DNA of 64,000 nt, taken from an uncultured Aquimarina sp. (GTDB taxonomy: Bacteria; Bacteroidota; Bacteroidia; Flavobacteriales; Flavobacteriaceae). Positions 17,858-27,233 of this stretch are shown piece after piece (within the stretch, counting starts at the first letter, position 1; each line of letters begins with the position of its first letter). The translations under genes were made by a program, and so were the position numbers. The notes under the pieces were generated by a model. That model was not told where the DNA came from, ran no database searches, and saw only the letters and a list, made by a program, of their open reading frames with translations. The DNA lies in NCBI GenBank assembly GCA_947497175.1, contig CANMFM010000010.1, positions 94,542 through 158,541 on the forward strand, written 5' to 3'.

Positions 17858-19648
17858 ATGATCAAAAAAATGATAACTATAGCTTGTTTGGCTATAGCAT
17901 TTACTGCTTGTAAAAATGAGAAAACAACCGAACAACCTACAACAGATGGTGATCTAAGCATTAGGTTTAACGAGATGCTTAACAACTATTATGAAGAAGG
18001 TTTGAAGCTTAACCCTGTACAAGCTACTTTTGCGGGAGATAATCGATTTAATGATCAGTTTCCTAATCCACTTTCAGATGAGATAATAAACAAGACAAAG
18101 GCATACTATACTAAATATAAGGAAGAATTAGCAACATTTGATGACACTATGTTATCGGATAGTGAAAAGATGAGTAAAGCAATTCTAAAATGGGAGTGTG
18201 ATATTAACCTCGAAAAATTTAATTTCAGAACTGATTATTTTCCAATTGATCAAATGTGGTCAATCAACTTAATAGCAGGGCAGTTAGCAAGCGGAGCAAG
18301 CGCTCAGCCTTTTAAAACTGTTGAGGACTATAAGAATTGGTTAAAACGTCTCGAAGGCTATTTGAAATGGATGGCTTCTGCGCAAGAGAAAATGAAGGAA
18401 GGTATCAGGCAGGGATACGTATTACCAAAATCTTTAATTGCTAAAGTGCTTCCGCAATTAAAGGCGTTAACCGTTGAGGATTTGGATGCCCATCTCTTCT
18501 ATACTCCGGTAAAGAACTTTCCTGAAGGTTTTTCTGAAGAGGAGAAAAAACAAGTAACCAAGTCTTACAGCACAATGGTTTCTGATAAAATTATCCCGGC
18601 ATACAAAAGTTTACATCAATTTATGAGTACTGCATATTTAGATGCAGGTAGAGAGAGCTCAGGTATCGCTGATATTCCTAACGGATCAGATTTTTATAAC
18701 TATCAAATTAAGTTGTATACAACTACCAATATGACTGCCGACGAGATTCATAAGCTGGGATTATCTGAAGTTGCTCGTATTTCTTCAGAAATGGAGAAGG
18801 TAAAAGAACAAGTAGGGTATCAAGGGGATTTGAAATCTTTCTTTGAGTACGTGCGGAATAAGAAAGAATTGATGCCATTTAAAGAACCACAACAGGTGAT
18901 CGACAATTTTAATGCGATTCATGATCGTATGAAACCACAAATTGAAAAATTATTTGATGTCAAACCAAAAACTCCTTTTGAGGTACGTAGAACCGAGGCT
19001 TTTCGAGAAAAATCAGCTAGTGCAGAGTATAATCCAGGATCACTTGACGGAACACGCCCAGGTATTTTTTATACACCCATTCCTGATGCAACAAAATATA
19101 ATATCTATAGTGATGAATCTTTATTTTTACATGAGGCTATCCCGGGACATCATTATCAAATTTCCTTAACGCAAGAAAGCGAAGTATTACCAAAATTTAG
19201 AAAGACGCTATGGTATAGTGGCTACGGAGAAGGTTGGGCTTTATATAGTGAGTCACTCGGTAAAGAACTTGGTTTATATACAGATCCTTACCAATATTTT
19301 GGTATGTTAGGAGCAGAAATGCACCGTGCAATTCGCCTTGTGGTAGATACGGGGTTACATTCTAAAGGATGGACACGAGAACAAGCTATACAATACTCTT
19401 TGGATAACGAAGCCGAGTCTGAAGCCGGAATAACTTCAGAGATCGAAAGGTATATGGCCAATCCCGGACAAGCCTTGTCATATAAAATTGGGCAATTAAA
19501 AATTATAGAACTTCGAGCTAAAGCAAAGAAGGAGTTAGGTGATAAATTTGATATTCGTAAATTTCATAATCAAGTATTAGAGACAGGATGTGTACCCTTA
19601 GCATTACTCGAGGATAAAATTAATAACTGGATTACTACTGTTGAGTAG
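17858..19648 (+). CDS. DUF885 family putative metallohydrolase, lipoprotein
   Basis: The ATG at 17858 (596 residues) gives a lipoprotein signal with lipobox AFTAC; an upstream in-frame start would not. It belongs to the DUF885 family (gluzincin-like fold). Its hallmarks are HEAIPGHHYQ (about residue 425), which holds the putative Zn-binding HExxxHH pattern, the segment SGYGEGWALYSESLG, and a C-terminal LDNEAESEAGITSEIERY. Members are thought to be peptidase-like enzymes, usually without assigned substrates. It probably acts in the periplasm or at the inner face of the outer membrane. It stands alone. Confidence 0.88.
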   Translation: MIKKMITIACLAIAFTACKNEKTTEQPTTDGDLSIRFNEMLNNYYEEGLKLNPVQATFAGDNRFNDQFPNPLSDEIINKTKAYYTKYKEELATFDDTMLSDSEKMSKAILKWECDINLEKFNFRTDYFPIDQMWSINLIAGQLASGASAQPFKTVEDYKNWLKRLEGYLKWMASAQEKMKEGIRQGYVLPKSLIAKVLPQLKALTVEDLDAHLFYTPVKNFPEGFSEEEKKQVTKSYSTMVSDKIIPAYKSLHQFMSTAYLDAGRESSGIADIPNGSDFYNYQIKLYTTTNMTADEIHKLGLSEVARISSEMEKVKEQVGYQGDLKSFFEYVRNKKELMPFKEPQQVIDNFNAIHDRMKPQIEKLFDVKPKTPFEVRRTEAFREKSASAEYNPGSLDGTRPGIFYTPIPDATKYNIYSDESLFLHEAIPGHHYQISLTQESEVLPKFRKTLWYSGYGEGWALYSESLGKELGLYTDPYQYFGMLGAEMHRAIRLVVDTGLHSKGWTREQAIQYSLDNEAESEAGITSEIERYMANPGQALSYKIGQLKIIELRAKAKKELGDKFDIRKFHNQVLETGCVPLALLEDKINNWITTVE

Positions 19649-19669
19649 TTGTTTTGATTTAAGAGTTTT

Positions 19670-19803
19670 AAAGAGGCTATCTAAAAAAAGGTCATCTCGA
19701 GAGAAACGAAAGAATCTGTTGAGCGAACGTTAGCTATGAGCAGATTACTTCAGAATTGAAATTTTCGTAATGACAGTATTACATTTTTTTAGACAGCTTC
19801 TTT
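19670..19803. repeat. MITE-like element with 20-bp terminal inverted repeats
   Basis: AAAGAGGCTATCTAAAAAAA (19670-19689) matches the complement of 19784-19803 at 18 of 20 positions. Inside, GTCATCTCGA near the left end and TTCGTAATGAC near the right end form a second, imperfect inverted repeat. The element is about 134 bp, has no gene and lies between DUF885 and the LRR gene. Target-site duplications are not clear. Confidence 0.6.
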
Positions 19804-19901
19804 TTTGTTATTTAAAAGATTGAAAGCGATATTTGATACCCTTTGAGCCGAGATGGCTTTTTAATTTTTATAATCAAAGCACATATGATATATTTAACAG
19901 T

Positions 19902-21545
19902 ATGAAAAGTATCTGCATCCTACTTGGTATTGCCTTCTTTACAATTTCTTGTAGCCAAACTTACGAAGAAAAATTACAAGAGAGTATCGATATCATTAAT
20001 GCTGAAGCCAATTACAAATATTTAGCATTAGAAGAGGGTAGTGGTTTAGATCCGTTGCCCATAGTCGATGATTCAATTATGAGTTATATTATAGAAAATC
20101 CAAAGTTTGAGGTACTAGAGCAGATTACTATCAAAAATGCTCCAAAAGTTACAGCTGAAGGGTATAAAAAATTAAAAAAACTAAAAAACTTAAGATTACT
20201 CAGACTTGAAGAGCTACCCATCAATAATCGTATAGTAAACACACTTTTTAAAGATTTGGATTCAATCGGTTCAATTGGTCTATACAATATTCCCGATATC
20301 GATTCTATTATCATCAGCTCGCAAAAGAACTGGTTAAGTGTAGATATAGAAAGATGCCCTAAATTAAAAAATATACATCTTAAAAATTCACCTAAACTTG
20401 TAACTCTTACTGTAAATAGTGGTGCACGCACAAACCCACTATCTATACAAATAGAAAACTCCAGAACACCAATTATTAGCTTTAGTAATAGTAATATGAT
20501 GACCCCTATGAATATCAGTAGTGATAGCAGTTACTATTCTCTCGGGTTTTATCATTGTGATTTTTCAAAAAGTGCTCCAGATTTTTTCTCGTCTTTTGAT
20601 CGTATGACCGATCTTAGAATAGTAGATTCAGATATAAATGAGATTCTTTTTAAAGGGTTATCTAAGTTAAAAAAAATACATATTCAAGGTATTTACGAAT
20701 CGGGTAAGGATACAACACCTTTGATAAAAGTATCCCTAGATGATCTTCCTTCACTTTCAGAATTTTTAGTACAATCAAACACATTAAAAAAACTAAATTT
20801 CAAAAGATTGGATAGTCTTAAAAGAGTTTATCTTTCCGGAGTTGGCAGAAACTTTTCAATATCGGGTTTTGATGCTATAAAAAATATTGAGGGGATCGAA
20901 TTAAGCGGAGAATCATTTAATGACGAACTTTTTGACAAGATGACTTCTTTACCAAATCTTTCCTACCTGGGATACCATACAGATACTATAACAAAAACTC
21001 AATTTGCATCAATAAAAAATGCTCCTCGATTAAAAAGAATAAATATATCTCCGGTAAAAGATATAGATGAGTTAAATGACCTTTTGCAAATTGAAGGTAT
21101 CGAATATCTTGATATTAACGAGTCAGATATTAGCACAATTACTATAGCCGATCATCCAAGTTTAGAAGTTTTTACCGCCAAATCAGGAAAAAATATTGAA
21201 AACATTACGATTTCCAATTGTCAAAATCTAAGTGACCTTTATTTGAATTTATCGTATCCAAAACATGTGAGGATACAAAATATACCAAATCTTAAACTTT
21301 TAAAACTTGGATTATGTAAATTGAATAATCGCCAAGAGTTTATAAATAGCCTTGCCAGACTAAAATCATTAATGTACTTGAGTTTAGAAATTTGTAATAC
21401 TGACCAAACCATAGACTTAAGAACGCTTGATAAATTACTTTATATCCCTGTAAATACCGAGGTAAACGAACTTTTTCTGAATAAGGCGTTAGAAGGAGTG
21501 ATCGATACCCATAACTATACAGGTTCAATCAAATATGTAGAATAA
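19902..21545 (+). CDS. Leucine-rich-repeat lipoprotein
   Basis: The ATG at 19902 (547 residues) gives a lipoprotein signal (SICILLGIAFFTISC); the longer frame upstream would bury it. The mature protein is a run of irregular leucine-rich repeats of about 22-25 residues (patterns such as LKNLRLLRLEELPI, LKKLNFKRLDSLKRVYLSG, LSYLGYHTDT). Such repeats form a curved solenoid that binds proteins or glycans. There is no catalytic domain. The function is unknown; a surface or periplasmic binding role is inferred from the lipobox. Confidence 0.75.
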   Translation: MKSICILLGIAFFTISCSQTYEEKLQESIDIINAEANYKYLALEEGSGLDPLPIVDDSIMSYIIENPKFEVLEQITIKNAPKVTAEGYKKLKKLKNLRLLRLEELPINNRIVNTLFKDLDSIGSIGLYNIPDIDSIIISSQKNWLSVDIERCPKLKNIHLKNSPKLVTLTVNSGARTNPLSIQIENSRTPIISFSNSNMMTPMNISSDSSYYSLGFYHCDFSKSAPDFFSSFDRMTDLRIVDSDINEILFKGLSKLKKIHIQGIYESGKDTTPLIKVSLDDLPSLSEFLVQSNTLKKLNFKRLDSLKRVYLSGVGRNFSISGFDAIKNIEGIELSGESFNDELFDKMTSLPNLSYLGYHTDTITKTQFASIKNAPRLKRINISPVKDIDELNDLLQIEGIEYLDINESDISTITIADHPSLEVFTAKSGKNIENITISNCQNLSDLYLNLSYPKHVRIQNIPNLKLLKLGLCKLNNRQEFINSLARLKSLMYLSLEICNTDQTIDLRTLDKLLYIPVNTEVNELFLNKALEGVIDTHNYTGSIKYVE

Positions 21546-21686
21546 TGTATGTTTTCGTGAATATCTAGTTTGTTATTTTAGTCAAATACGATACTATACT
21601 TTTTATATTAAGAAAATCTTAACCTCTACACTATTCAGATATCCCTATTTTTAAACTGTATAAACACAAATCAACCATAAAATACA

Positions 21687-23324
21687 ATGCTAAGAATCTT
21701 TTTTTTACTCGTAACCACTATTTTATTTGTTTCTTGTCAAGAACCGTTGGCGGTAGATATGTTGGTAATAAATGCCAATGTCTATACGGTTGACGATACA
21801 ATTCCAAGAGCGACTGGATTTGCAATAAAAGATGGTAAATTTATTGCCGTTGGAAATACAGATGAAATTCTTGAGAATTATACAGCAACAGATACTATAG
21901 ACGCTAGAGGAAAAACAATAGTACCCGGATTAATTGACGCGCATTGCCATTTTTATGGATTAGGGATGCAACAACAAAAAGTTGATCTTACAGGAACAAA
22001 AAGTTATGATGAAGTATTAGATCGTATTGTAACGTTTCAGAATAGTAAAAATGTTTCTTTTATCACAGGTCGTGGTTGGGATCAAAATGATTGGAAGGTT
22101 AAAGAGTTTCCCACTAAAGAAAAATTAGATAGTTTGTTTCCCGAAACTCCTGTAGCTATTACCAGAGTAGATGGTCATGCTTTGTTGGTTAATCAAAAAG
22201 CTTTAGATATGGCTAATATAACCGTGGATACAAAAGTAAACGGAGGTGAAATCCTTAAAAAAGACGGGCAGCTTACAGGGGTTTTAGTAGACAATCCTAT
22301 GGAGTTAATCGAAGCCATTATCCCTGAGCCTACACAATTAGAACAAGTACAAGCGTTAAAGGATGCCCAAAAAATCAATTTTAGTTATGGGTTAACTACC
22401 GTAGATGACGCAGGATTAAGTCCAGAGGTGATTTCTTTGATAGATAGCCTTCAAAAAAGTAATCAGCTTAAAATTAGAATGTATGCCATGGTAAGCAATG
22501 TTCCCGATTACGTAGAGTATTACTTAAAAAACGGAGTATATAAAACAGCTAAACTTAACGTTTCTTCATTTAAAGTGTATGCAGACGGAGCACTTGGATC
22601 AAGAGGTGCTGCTTTAAAACAACCATATTCTGACAAAGAAGGGCATCACGGCGCTATGGTTATTGGTCAAAAAGAATTTACTGCTTTAGCTGAACGATTA
22701 GCAGGATCTCCTTTTCAGATGAATACGCATGCTATCGGAGATTCTGCTAATGCTGTTGTTATGAGAACATATAATGAGGTGCTCAAAAATAAATCAGATC
22801 GCAGATGGAGAGTAGAACATGCACAAGTTGTAGCTCAAGAAGAGTTTGACATACTCAATGATAACCTAGTGATGAGCGTACAGCCTACACATGCAACTAG
22901 TGATATGTATTGGGCAGATGAGCGACTGGGAGAGCAACGCATTAAAGGTGCATATGCATATAAAAAGCTCTTAGAAAAAACGGGAAAAATAGCATTAGGG
23001 ACCGATTACCCCGTAGAGCATGTAAGTCCTTTCTATACATTTTATGCCGCTGTGGCCCGAAAAGACCTTAAACAATATCCCGAAGGAGGTTTTCAGAAAG
23101 AAGATGCACTCAGCCGAGAAGAAACCCTAAAAGGAATGACACTATGGGCAGCATATAGCAATTTTGAGGAAACCGAAAAAGGTAGTATTACAACAGGTAA
23201 ATTTGCAGATTTTGTTATTCTGGAAGATGATATTATGGAGATTCAGGAAGATAAAATCCCAAATATTAACGTTTTTGCTACCTATGTTGGCGGGGAGAAC
23301 GTGTATTCTTTAGATGTTAACTAA
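21687..23324 (+). CDS. Amidohydrolase-superfamily lipoprotein (YtcJ-like)
   Basis: A 545-residue Amidohydro_3/YtcJ-type metal-dependent hydrolase with a lipobox (LFVSC). It shows the N-terminal beta element VDMLVINANVYTVD and the metal-binding HxH in GLIDAHCHFYG (near residue 88). The segments SFKVYADGALGSRGA, MNTHAIGDSANAV, RVEHAQVV and GTDYPVE carry the remaining ligand positions. The C-terminus ends with the usual GSITTGKFADFVILEDD. Family members act on N-acyl amino acids, formamides or cyclic amides. The substrate is not predictable here. Export to the envelope is typical for Bacteroidota members. Confidence 0.9.
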   Translation: MLRIFFLLVTTILFVSCQEPLAVDMLVINANVYTVDDTIPRATGFAIKDGKFIAVGNTDEILENYTATDTIDARGKTIVPGLIDAHCHFYGLGMQQQKVDLTGTKSYDEVLDRIVTFQNSKNVSFITGRGWDQNDWKVKEFPTKEKLDSLFPETPVAITRVDGHALLVNQKALDMANITVDTKVNGGEILKKDGQLTGVLVDNPMELIEAIIPEPTQLEQVQALKDAQKINFSYGLTTVDDAGLSPEVISLIDSLQKSNQLKIRMYAMVSNVPDYVEYYLKNGVYKTAKLNVSSFKVYADGALGSRGAALKQPYSDKEGHHGAMVIGQKEFTALAERLAGSPFQMNTHAIGDSANAVVMRTYNEVLKNKSDRRWRVEHAQVVAQEEFDILNDNLVMSVQPTHATSDMYWADERLGEQRIKGAYAYKKLLEKTGKIALGTDYPVEHVSPFYTFYAAVARKDLKQYPEGGFQKEDALSREETLKGMTLWAAYSNFEETEKGSITTGKFADFVILEDDIMEIQEDKIPNINVFATYVGGENVYSLDVN

Positions 23325-23356
23325 TTTCGGTGTAAGAAAATTTACATAAGTCATCG

Positions 23357-23364
23357 TATTTTTG
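23357..23364 (+). promoter_or_regulatory. Orphan -7 promoter element
   Basis: TATTTTTG matches TAnnTTTG but no plus-strand gene follows, because the next gene is on the minus strand. There is no clear -33 TTG or terminator. It may be chance in AT-rich DNA or start an antisense RNA over the metalloprotease gene. Confidence 0.2.
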
Positions 23365-23504
23365 TAGCAGTAAAGATGTGTCGAAAACGAGAATTCTATC
23401 AACATCGCTTTGACCACTTTCTTTGTGTTATCAAACTACATTGAACTCGAGTGTAATGGTATTAACTCAAGCTTGTCATACTATGCTTATCAAGAGATTG
23501 TACG

Positions 23505-24290
23505 TTATCTTCCACCATTGGCTTGTAGATCTGCAATACATTGTGCATCCAGTTCTGGGATCATTTCGCCCATACCCATAATACCACTACCAAACTCAAT
23601 AGCGGCTTCCATTAAACACTTCGAAACGTTACAGTGGCTGTTACCATCACCATTTGCATCTGTATCTTCATGTTCTGATTGCAGTGGAGTACCAATATTT
23701 ACCAATCCGAGCAGATGTGCAAATTCGTGATTTAAGGTTGCGGTTTCGATAGTACTTAACGAAGGTGCATTGGGTCTAGTGCTTAATCTGCGTAAAGTGC
23801 TTTCATAAATAACCATAGAAGTATTGAGATAAGCGCTACCTAAAGTAACCTGTTCATCGGTGTCGTCTTCTTTACTACCATCGGCAAAGTATACATAAAC
23901 AGCAATATCATCTTCTTGATTAAAAAGTGTTCGATGAGTATTTTCTATTTCTGCTATTTCTTCAATGGTAAAAGAAGTATCATTAGAAGAAGGTACGGTA
24001 CGTTGAGTAATTGTGATTCCATCTGGTTTAAAAAGTCGTTCTTGTAAAAATTGTCTAAATTCATTTACCGCTGTTACCGTAGGTTCAAAGCCTTGAACAG
24101 ATACAATTTCTATAGAGAGACTATTAAAATTAGTCGCACTTAAAAGATCATTTGCAGAAGAGCCCAGAGGTCTTAGATTTGCAACTTGAGAGGTGCTGTC
24201 GTTAATCGGTGTAGTATCATCATCATCAGAACAACTCACGAGGATAAATGACGATAGAAGTAGGTAACCTAAAAATTTTAATAGCTGCAC
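23505..24290 (-). CDS. Zinc metalloprotease-like lipoprotein
   Basis: A 261-residue lipoprotein (lipobox FILVSC followed by SDDDDTTP). Its C-terminal half carries the zincin/metzincin-type motif HEFAHLLGLVN, that is HExxHxxGxxN. The start is GTG at 24290, since no in-frame ATG precedes the signal peptide. Four cysteines near the C-terminus could form disulphides. Known relatives in Bacteroidota are annotated only as membrane metalloproteases. The final region (LMEAAIEFGSGIMGMGEMIPE) supplies the Met-turn-like segment. Substrate unknown. Confidence 0.75.
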   Translation of the reverse strand: MQLLKFLGYLLLSSFILVSCSDDDDTTPINDSTSQVANLRPLGSSANDLLSATNFNSLSIEIVSVQGFEPTVTAVNEFRQFLQERLFKPDGITITQRTVPSSNDTSFTIEEIAEIENTHRTLFNQEDDIAVYVYFADGSKEDDTDEQVTLGSAYLNTSMVIYESTLRRLSTRPNAPSLSTIETATLNHEFAHLLGLVNIGTPLQSEHEDTDANGDGNSHCNVSKCLMEAAIEFGSGIMGMGEMIPELDAQCIADLQANGGR

Positions 24291-24477
24291 AAGATTTATT
24301 TTTAACGTTGTTAGTACTAGTAAATAAGCATAGTCATAGAAGCGCCTATTCTTATGTGTTCATATTATTCTACTCAATAATTGAGATATAAATGCTACAG
24401 GGCTTATACAGATGCACTTTGCTTTATGTATTGCTTTTCCACAAAGATTATACCATCAATCAAATATGCTCACTCTG

Positions 24478-25188
24478 TTAATTTATAATAAGTTTTGCTA
24501 AGTAGTCGTTATTTTCTCCATTACATAACAGTTCGCATAAGAATCCGTTGGCATTTGCGGCATTTTGTAATGTGTTATAATCAATATATAACCAATCAAA
24601 CCAATCGGATTCTAGTTTTTTGTATTTTAATTTATATCGCATTTCACCATAATAGGCGGCAGAAGCATCGACCCAAAAACTGCCATCATCATCTGCAAAG
24701 AGATATGAAATATCTGATGAGTCTAATAAAACTTGTCCACCAGGATGTAAAAGTGTTTTAATTTGAGTAAAGAATCTATCGATATTATTTAGTGTGCCTA
24801 TAATGCCACTTCCGTTCATTAATAATAACAGCGTGTCAAATTTTTCGTTTTTAAGTGTAAAAATATCCTGAATTACTGCGTTAGTAATACCCCGTTTGTT
24901 ACAGGTTTCTATTGCTCCTTCTGAAATATCGATTGCCTTTGTAGTTAATTTTTTTTCATTTTGAAGGTAGAGTGCATGACTCCCTGCCCCGCAGCCAATA
25001 TCCAAAACTTTACCATACGCAAGATCTAAGGCTTTTTGTTCTATAACAGGCATTTCTGAATACGTTCTAAACAGGTACGATACGGGGATAATGTCATCAT
25101 CAAAATCTGGAGCTTGTACAATAATGTCTTCAAAATACTCTTGATTATAAAAATCCCTAATGGCTGTTCCGAAGATATCTTGTTTCAT
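24478..25188 (-). CDS. Class I SAM-dependent methyltransferase
   Basis: A 236-residue methyltransferase with motif I VLDIGCGAGSHALYL (about residues 61-75), the acidic residue after beta-2 (TTKAIDISEGA) and the post-I segment LLLLMNGSGIIGTL. No substrate-specific domain can be recognised. It lies 190 bases upstream of the metalloprotease gene on the same strand, with its own AT-rich leader. Cytoplasmic. Acceptor substrate unknown. Confidence 0.85.
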   Translation of the reverse strand: MKQDIFGTAIRDFYNQEYFEDIIVQAPDFDDDIIPVSYLFRTYSEMPVIEQKALDLAYGKVLDIGCGAGSHALYLQNEKKLTTKAIDISEGAIETCNKRGITNAVIQDIFTLKNEKFDTLLLLMNGSGIIGTLNNIDRFFTQIKTLLHPGGQVLLDSSDISYLFADDDGSFWVDASAAYYGEMRYKLKYKKLESDWFDWLYIDYNTLQNAANANGFLCELLCNGENNDYLAKLIIN

Positions 25189-25387
25189 GTTTTAGATTTT
25201 ATATCTGTAGTTTACGACATGTTATGCAATTATAAATTTAGTATTTAATTGGTTCAATATTTTACATATACGATTCAGATCCCTTCTCTTTCTGAGAGAG
25301 AAACCTAATCTCGGCTATTTAAAAGGAACAAACAACTCAAGTTTATTATTTATTCTATTCATATAAGAATTCGTCAATACTAAATTG

Positions 25388-25395
25388 TAATTTTG
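25388..25395 (+). promoter_or_regulatory. -7 element placed for a leaderless transcript
   Basis: TAATTTTG matches TAnnTTTG and its last base is only four bases before the ATG at 25400. The transcript would therefore begin at or within a few bases of the start codon. Confidence 0.45.
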
Positions 25396-25399
25396 CAGT

Positions 25400-25891
25400 A
25401 TGCAGGACTTTATAAATCAATTACCACAGCTGGCCAAAGATAAACATAACGAGAATAAAAAATTCTTTGCGAAGCTTAAAAAAAAACCTCCTAAAAAATT
25501 AGATAGCATCATGCAAGAACTCCACGATGAAGAGTTTGAGCAAACGGATTGCCTTCAATGTGCGAATTGCTGTAAAACTACCGGGCCATTATTTACGGAT
25601 AAAGATGTAGAACGTATTTCAAAACATTTAAAAATGAAACCGCAGCAGTTTGAAGCGCAATATTTAAAAATGGATGAAGAAGGTGATTTGATACTTCAGC
25701 AAACTCCTTGTTCTTTTTTAGGAGCTGATAATTATTGTCTTATTTATGAAGTAAGACCCAAGGCTTGCCGTGAATATCCGCATACTGATCGTAAAAAATT
25801 TCAACAGATTTCAAACTTAACATTAAAAAACGTAGTTATTTGTCCGGCTGCTTATAACATAGTTGAGAAAATGAAAGCGAATATCAAATGA
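25400..25891 (+). CDS. YkgJ-family cysteine-cluster protein
   Basis: A 163-residue protein of the YkgJ/CxxCxxCC family (predicted Zn or Fe-S binding). It has the cluster CLQCANCC (about residues 53-60), then PCSFLGADNYCLIYEVRP and ACREYPH, with a final conserved Cys in VVICPAAY. The N-terminal 50 residues are basic and helical. The biochemical role of the family is poorly defined. The promoter spacing suggests a leaderless mRNA. The next gene converges on it, 11 bases beyond the stop. Confidence 0.85.
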   Translation: MQDFINQLPQLAKDKHNENKKFFAKLKKKPPKKLDSIMQELHDEEFEQTDCLQCANCCKTTGPLFTDKDVERISKHLKMKPQQFEAQYLKMDEEGDLILQQTPCSFLGADNYCLIYEVRPKACREYPHTDRKKFQQISNLTLKNVVICPAAYNIVEKMKANIK

Positions 25892-25902
25892 TGCAGCGTG
25901 TA

Positions 25903-27225
25903 TTATTGGTATAACAAATACTTTTTTCGCATGGCCTTATATTTAATAAGACCCTCGCGCCATGATTTTTTAATTTGTGTAATACTCCAACCTTCTTCTA
26001 TTTGTTGTTGTAGTTTTTGAGTACCTGCGTGCAATGTAAATGATTTTGTATTAAAGAACTTCTCTTGGTTAGTAGAGTTTTTGTAAGCATAAACAAGCCA
26101 TTCCAGGTGTATTGCATTTAGATGTGGAGTGTTCTTTAAATTTTTCCCATAACATACCTCGCCTTGGTGTTTTGGGTATTTAGCTCCAAAATTTGGTTGA
26201 GGTATATATGCATAATCATATTTTGCTATAGTTAAATCTGGAGAACCAAAAATTTGAAACTGCGTTTCGGTACCCCTACCGGCATTAATGGTAGTTCCTT
26301 CAAAAAAACCAAGGCTGGGATATAAGTTGATAGATTTATCATTAGGAAGATTTGGAGAAGGCCTGATGGGTACACTATATGAAGTTGTATGTGTATAATT
26401 TTTTACCGGTATAATCGTGATATCACATGTTAGCCCTTCTTCAAGCCATTTTTCGCCGTTAATCATTTGTGCATATTCTCCTATTGTCATGCCATGTACA
26501 AGAGGTATAGGGTGCATGCCTAGAAAACTAGAGTGTTCTGGTTCTAGCGTTGGGCCATCTATATAATGTGCGTTGGGGTTTGGGCGATCCAAAATTAGCA
26601 TCGGGATATTTTGCTCTGCACACGCTTGCATTACATGATGTAATGTGGATATGTAGGTATAAAATCGTACTCCTACATCCTGGATATCAAAAACAACAAT
26701 ATCCAGACCGGTTAAAGCATCTTTTGACGGTTTTTTATTTTTGCCGTACAATGAAATTATCGGCAATCCGGTTTTAATATCTTTTCCATCAGAGACCAGC
26801 TCTCCTGCATCAGCTTTGCCTCTAAAGCCATGTTCGGGTGCAAAAACCTTTATAATATTGATGTTTTCAGATAATAATGAGTCTACAATATGAGTGTATT
26901 GTTGAAGCGCAGGCGGTTGAATCTTTTCAACATTTTCTTGTAAGGAAGACAGATTGGGATATTTAAAAATCACCGAAGTTTGATTACCCACAATGGCCAC
27001 TTTTTTATCTTTTAGTAACGGCAGATATCGCTCTGTTTGATTCGCTCCGATAATAACGGGAGCTATTATTTTTGTAGTATCTTTTACAATAGTATCTTTA
27101 GGTATTGTGTTTGTAATATCCACAGTAGAAGTCTGTGAGGATAATTTTGTTCCACTTCCGCAAGAAATAAGAGCGGTACAAAAGAATAAAAATGTATTTT
27201 TGAATGCATTTCTAATAAAAACCAT
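25903..27225 (-). CDS. namZ: Exo-beta-N-acetylmuramidase NamZ family (DUF1343), lipoprotein
   Basis: A 440-residue DUF1343 protein. The family's characterised member, NamZ (GH171), removes non-reducing terminal N-acetylmuramic acid from peptidoglycan fragments. A lipobox (LISCG) shows envelope anchoring. Conserved stretches include KVAIVGNQTSV, FAPEHGFRG, DIQDVGVRFYTYISTLHHVM, LDRPNPN and NAGRGTETQFQIFG. The gene is divergent from the next one, with only 8 bases between the two start codons, so each promoter must lie inside the other gene. A peptidoglycan-recycling role is inferred from the family. Confidence 0.88.
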   Translation of the reverse strand: MVFIRNAFKNTFLFFCTALISCGSGTKLSSQTSTVDITNTIPKDTIVKDTTKIIAPVIIGANQTERYLPLLKDKKVAIVGNQTSVIFKYPNLSSLQENVEKIQPPALQQYTHIVDSLLSENINIIKVFAPEHGFRGKADAGELVSDGKDIKTGLPIISLYGKNKKPSKDALTGLDIVVFDIQDVGVRFYTYISTLHHVMQACAEQNIPMLILDRPNPNAHYIDGPTLEPEHSSFLGMHPIPLVHGMTIGEYAQMINGEKWLEEGLTCDITIIPVKNYTHTTSYSVPIRPSPNLPNDKSINLYPSLGFFEGTTINAGRGTETQFQIFGSPDLTIAKYDYAYIPQPNFGAKYPKHQGEVCYGKNLKNTPHLNAIHLEWLVYAYKNSTNQEKFFNTKSFTLHAGTQKLQQQIEEGWSITQIKKSWREGLIKYKAMRKKYLLYQ

Positions 27226-27233
27226 AGTTAAGC

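Noticed and set aside
23410..23730. 106-codon plus-strand frame
   Set aside because: It lies opposite the metalloprotease lipoprotein gene, which has a signal peptide and a zinc motif. The frame is a shadow.
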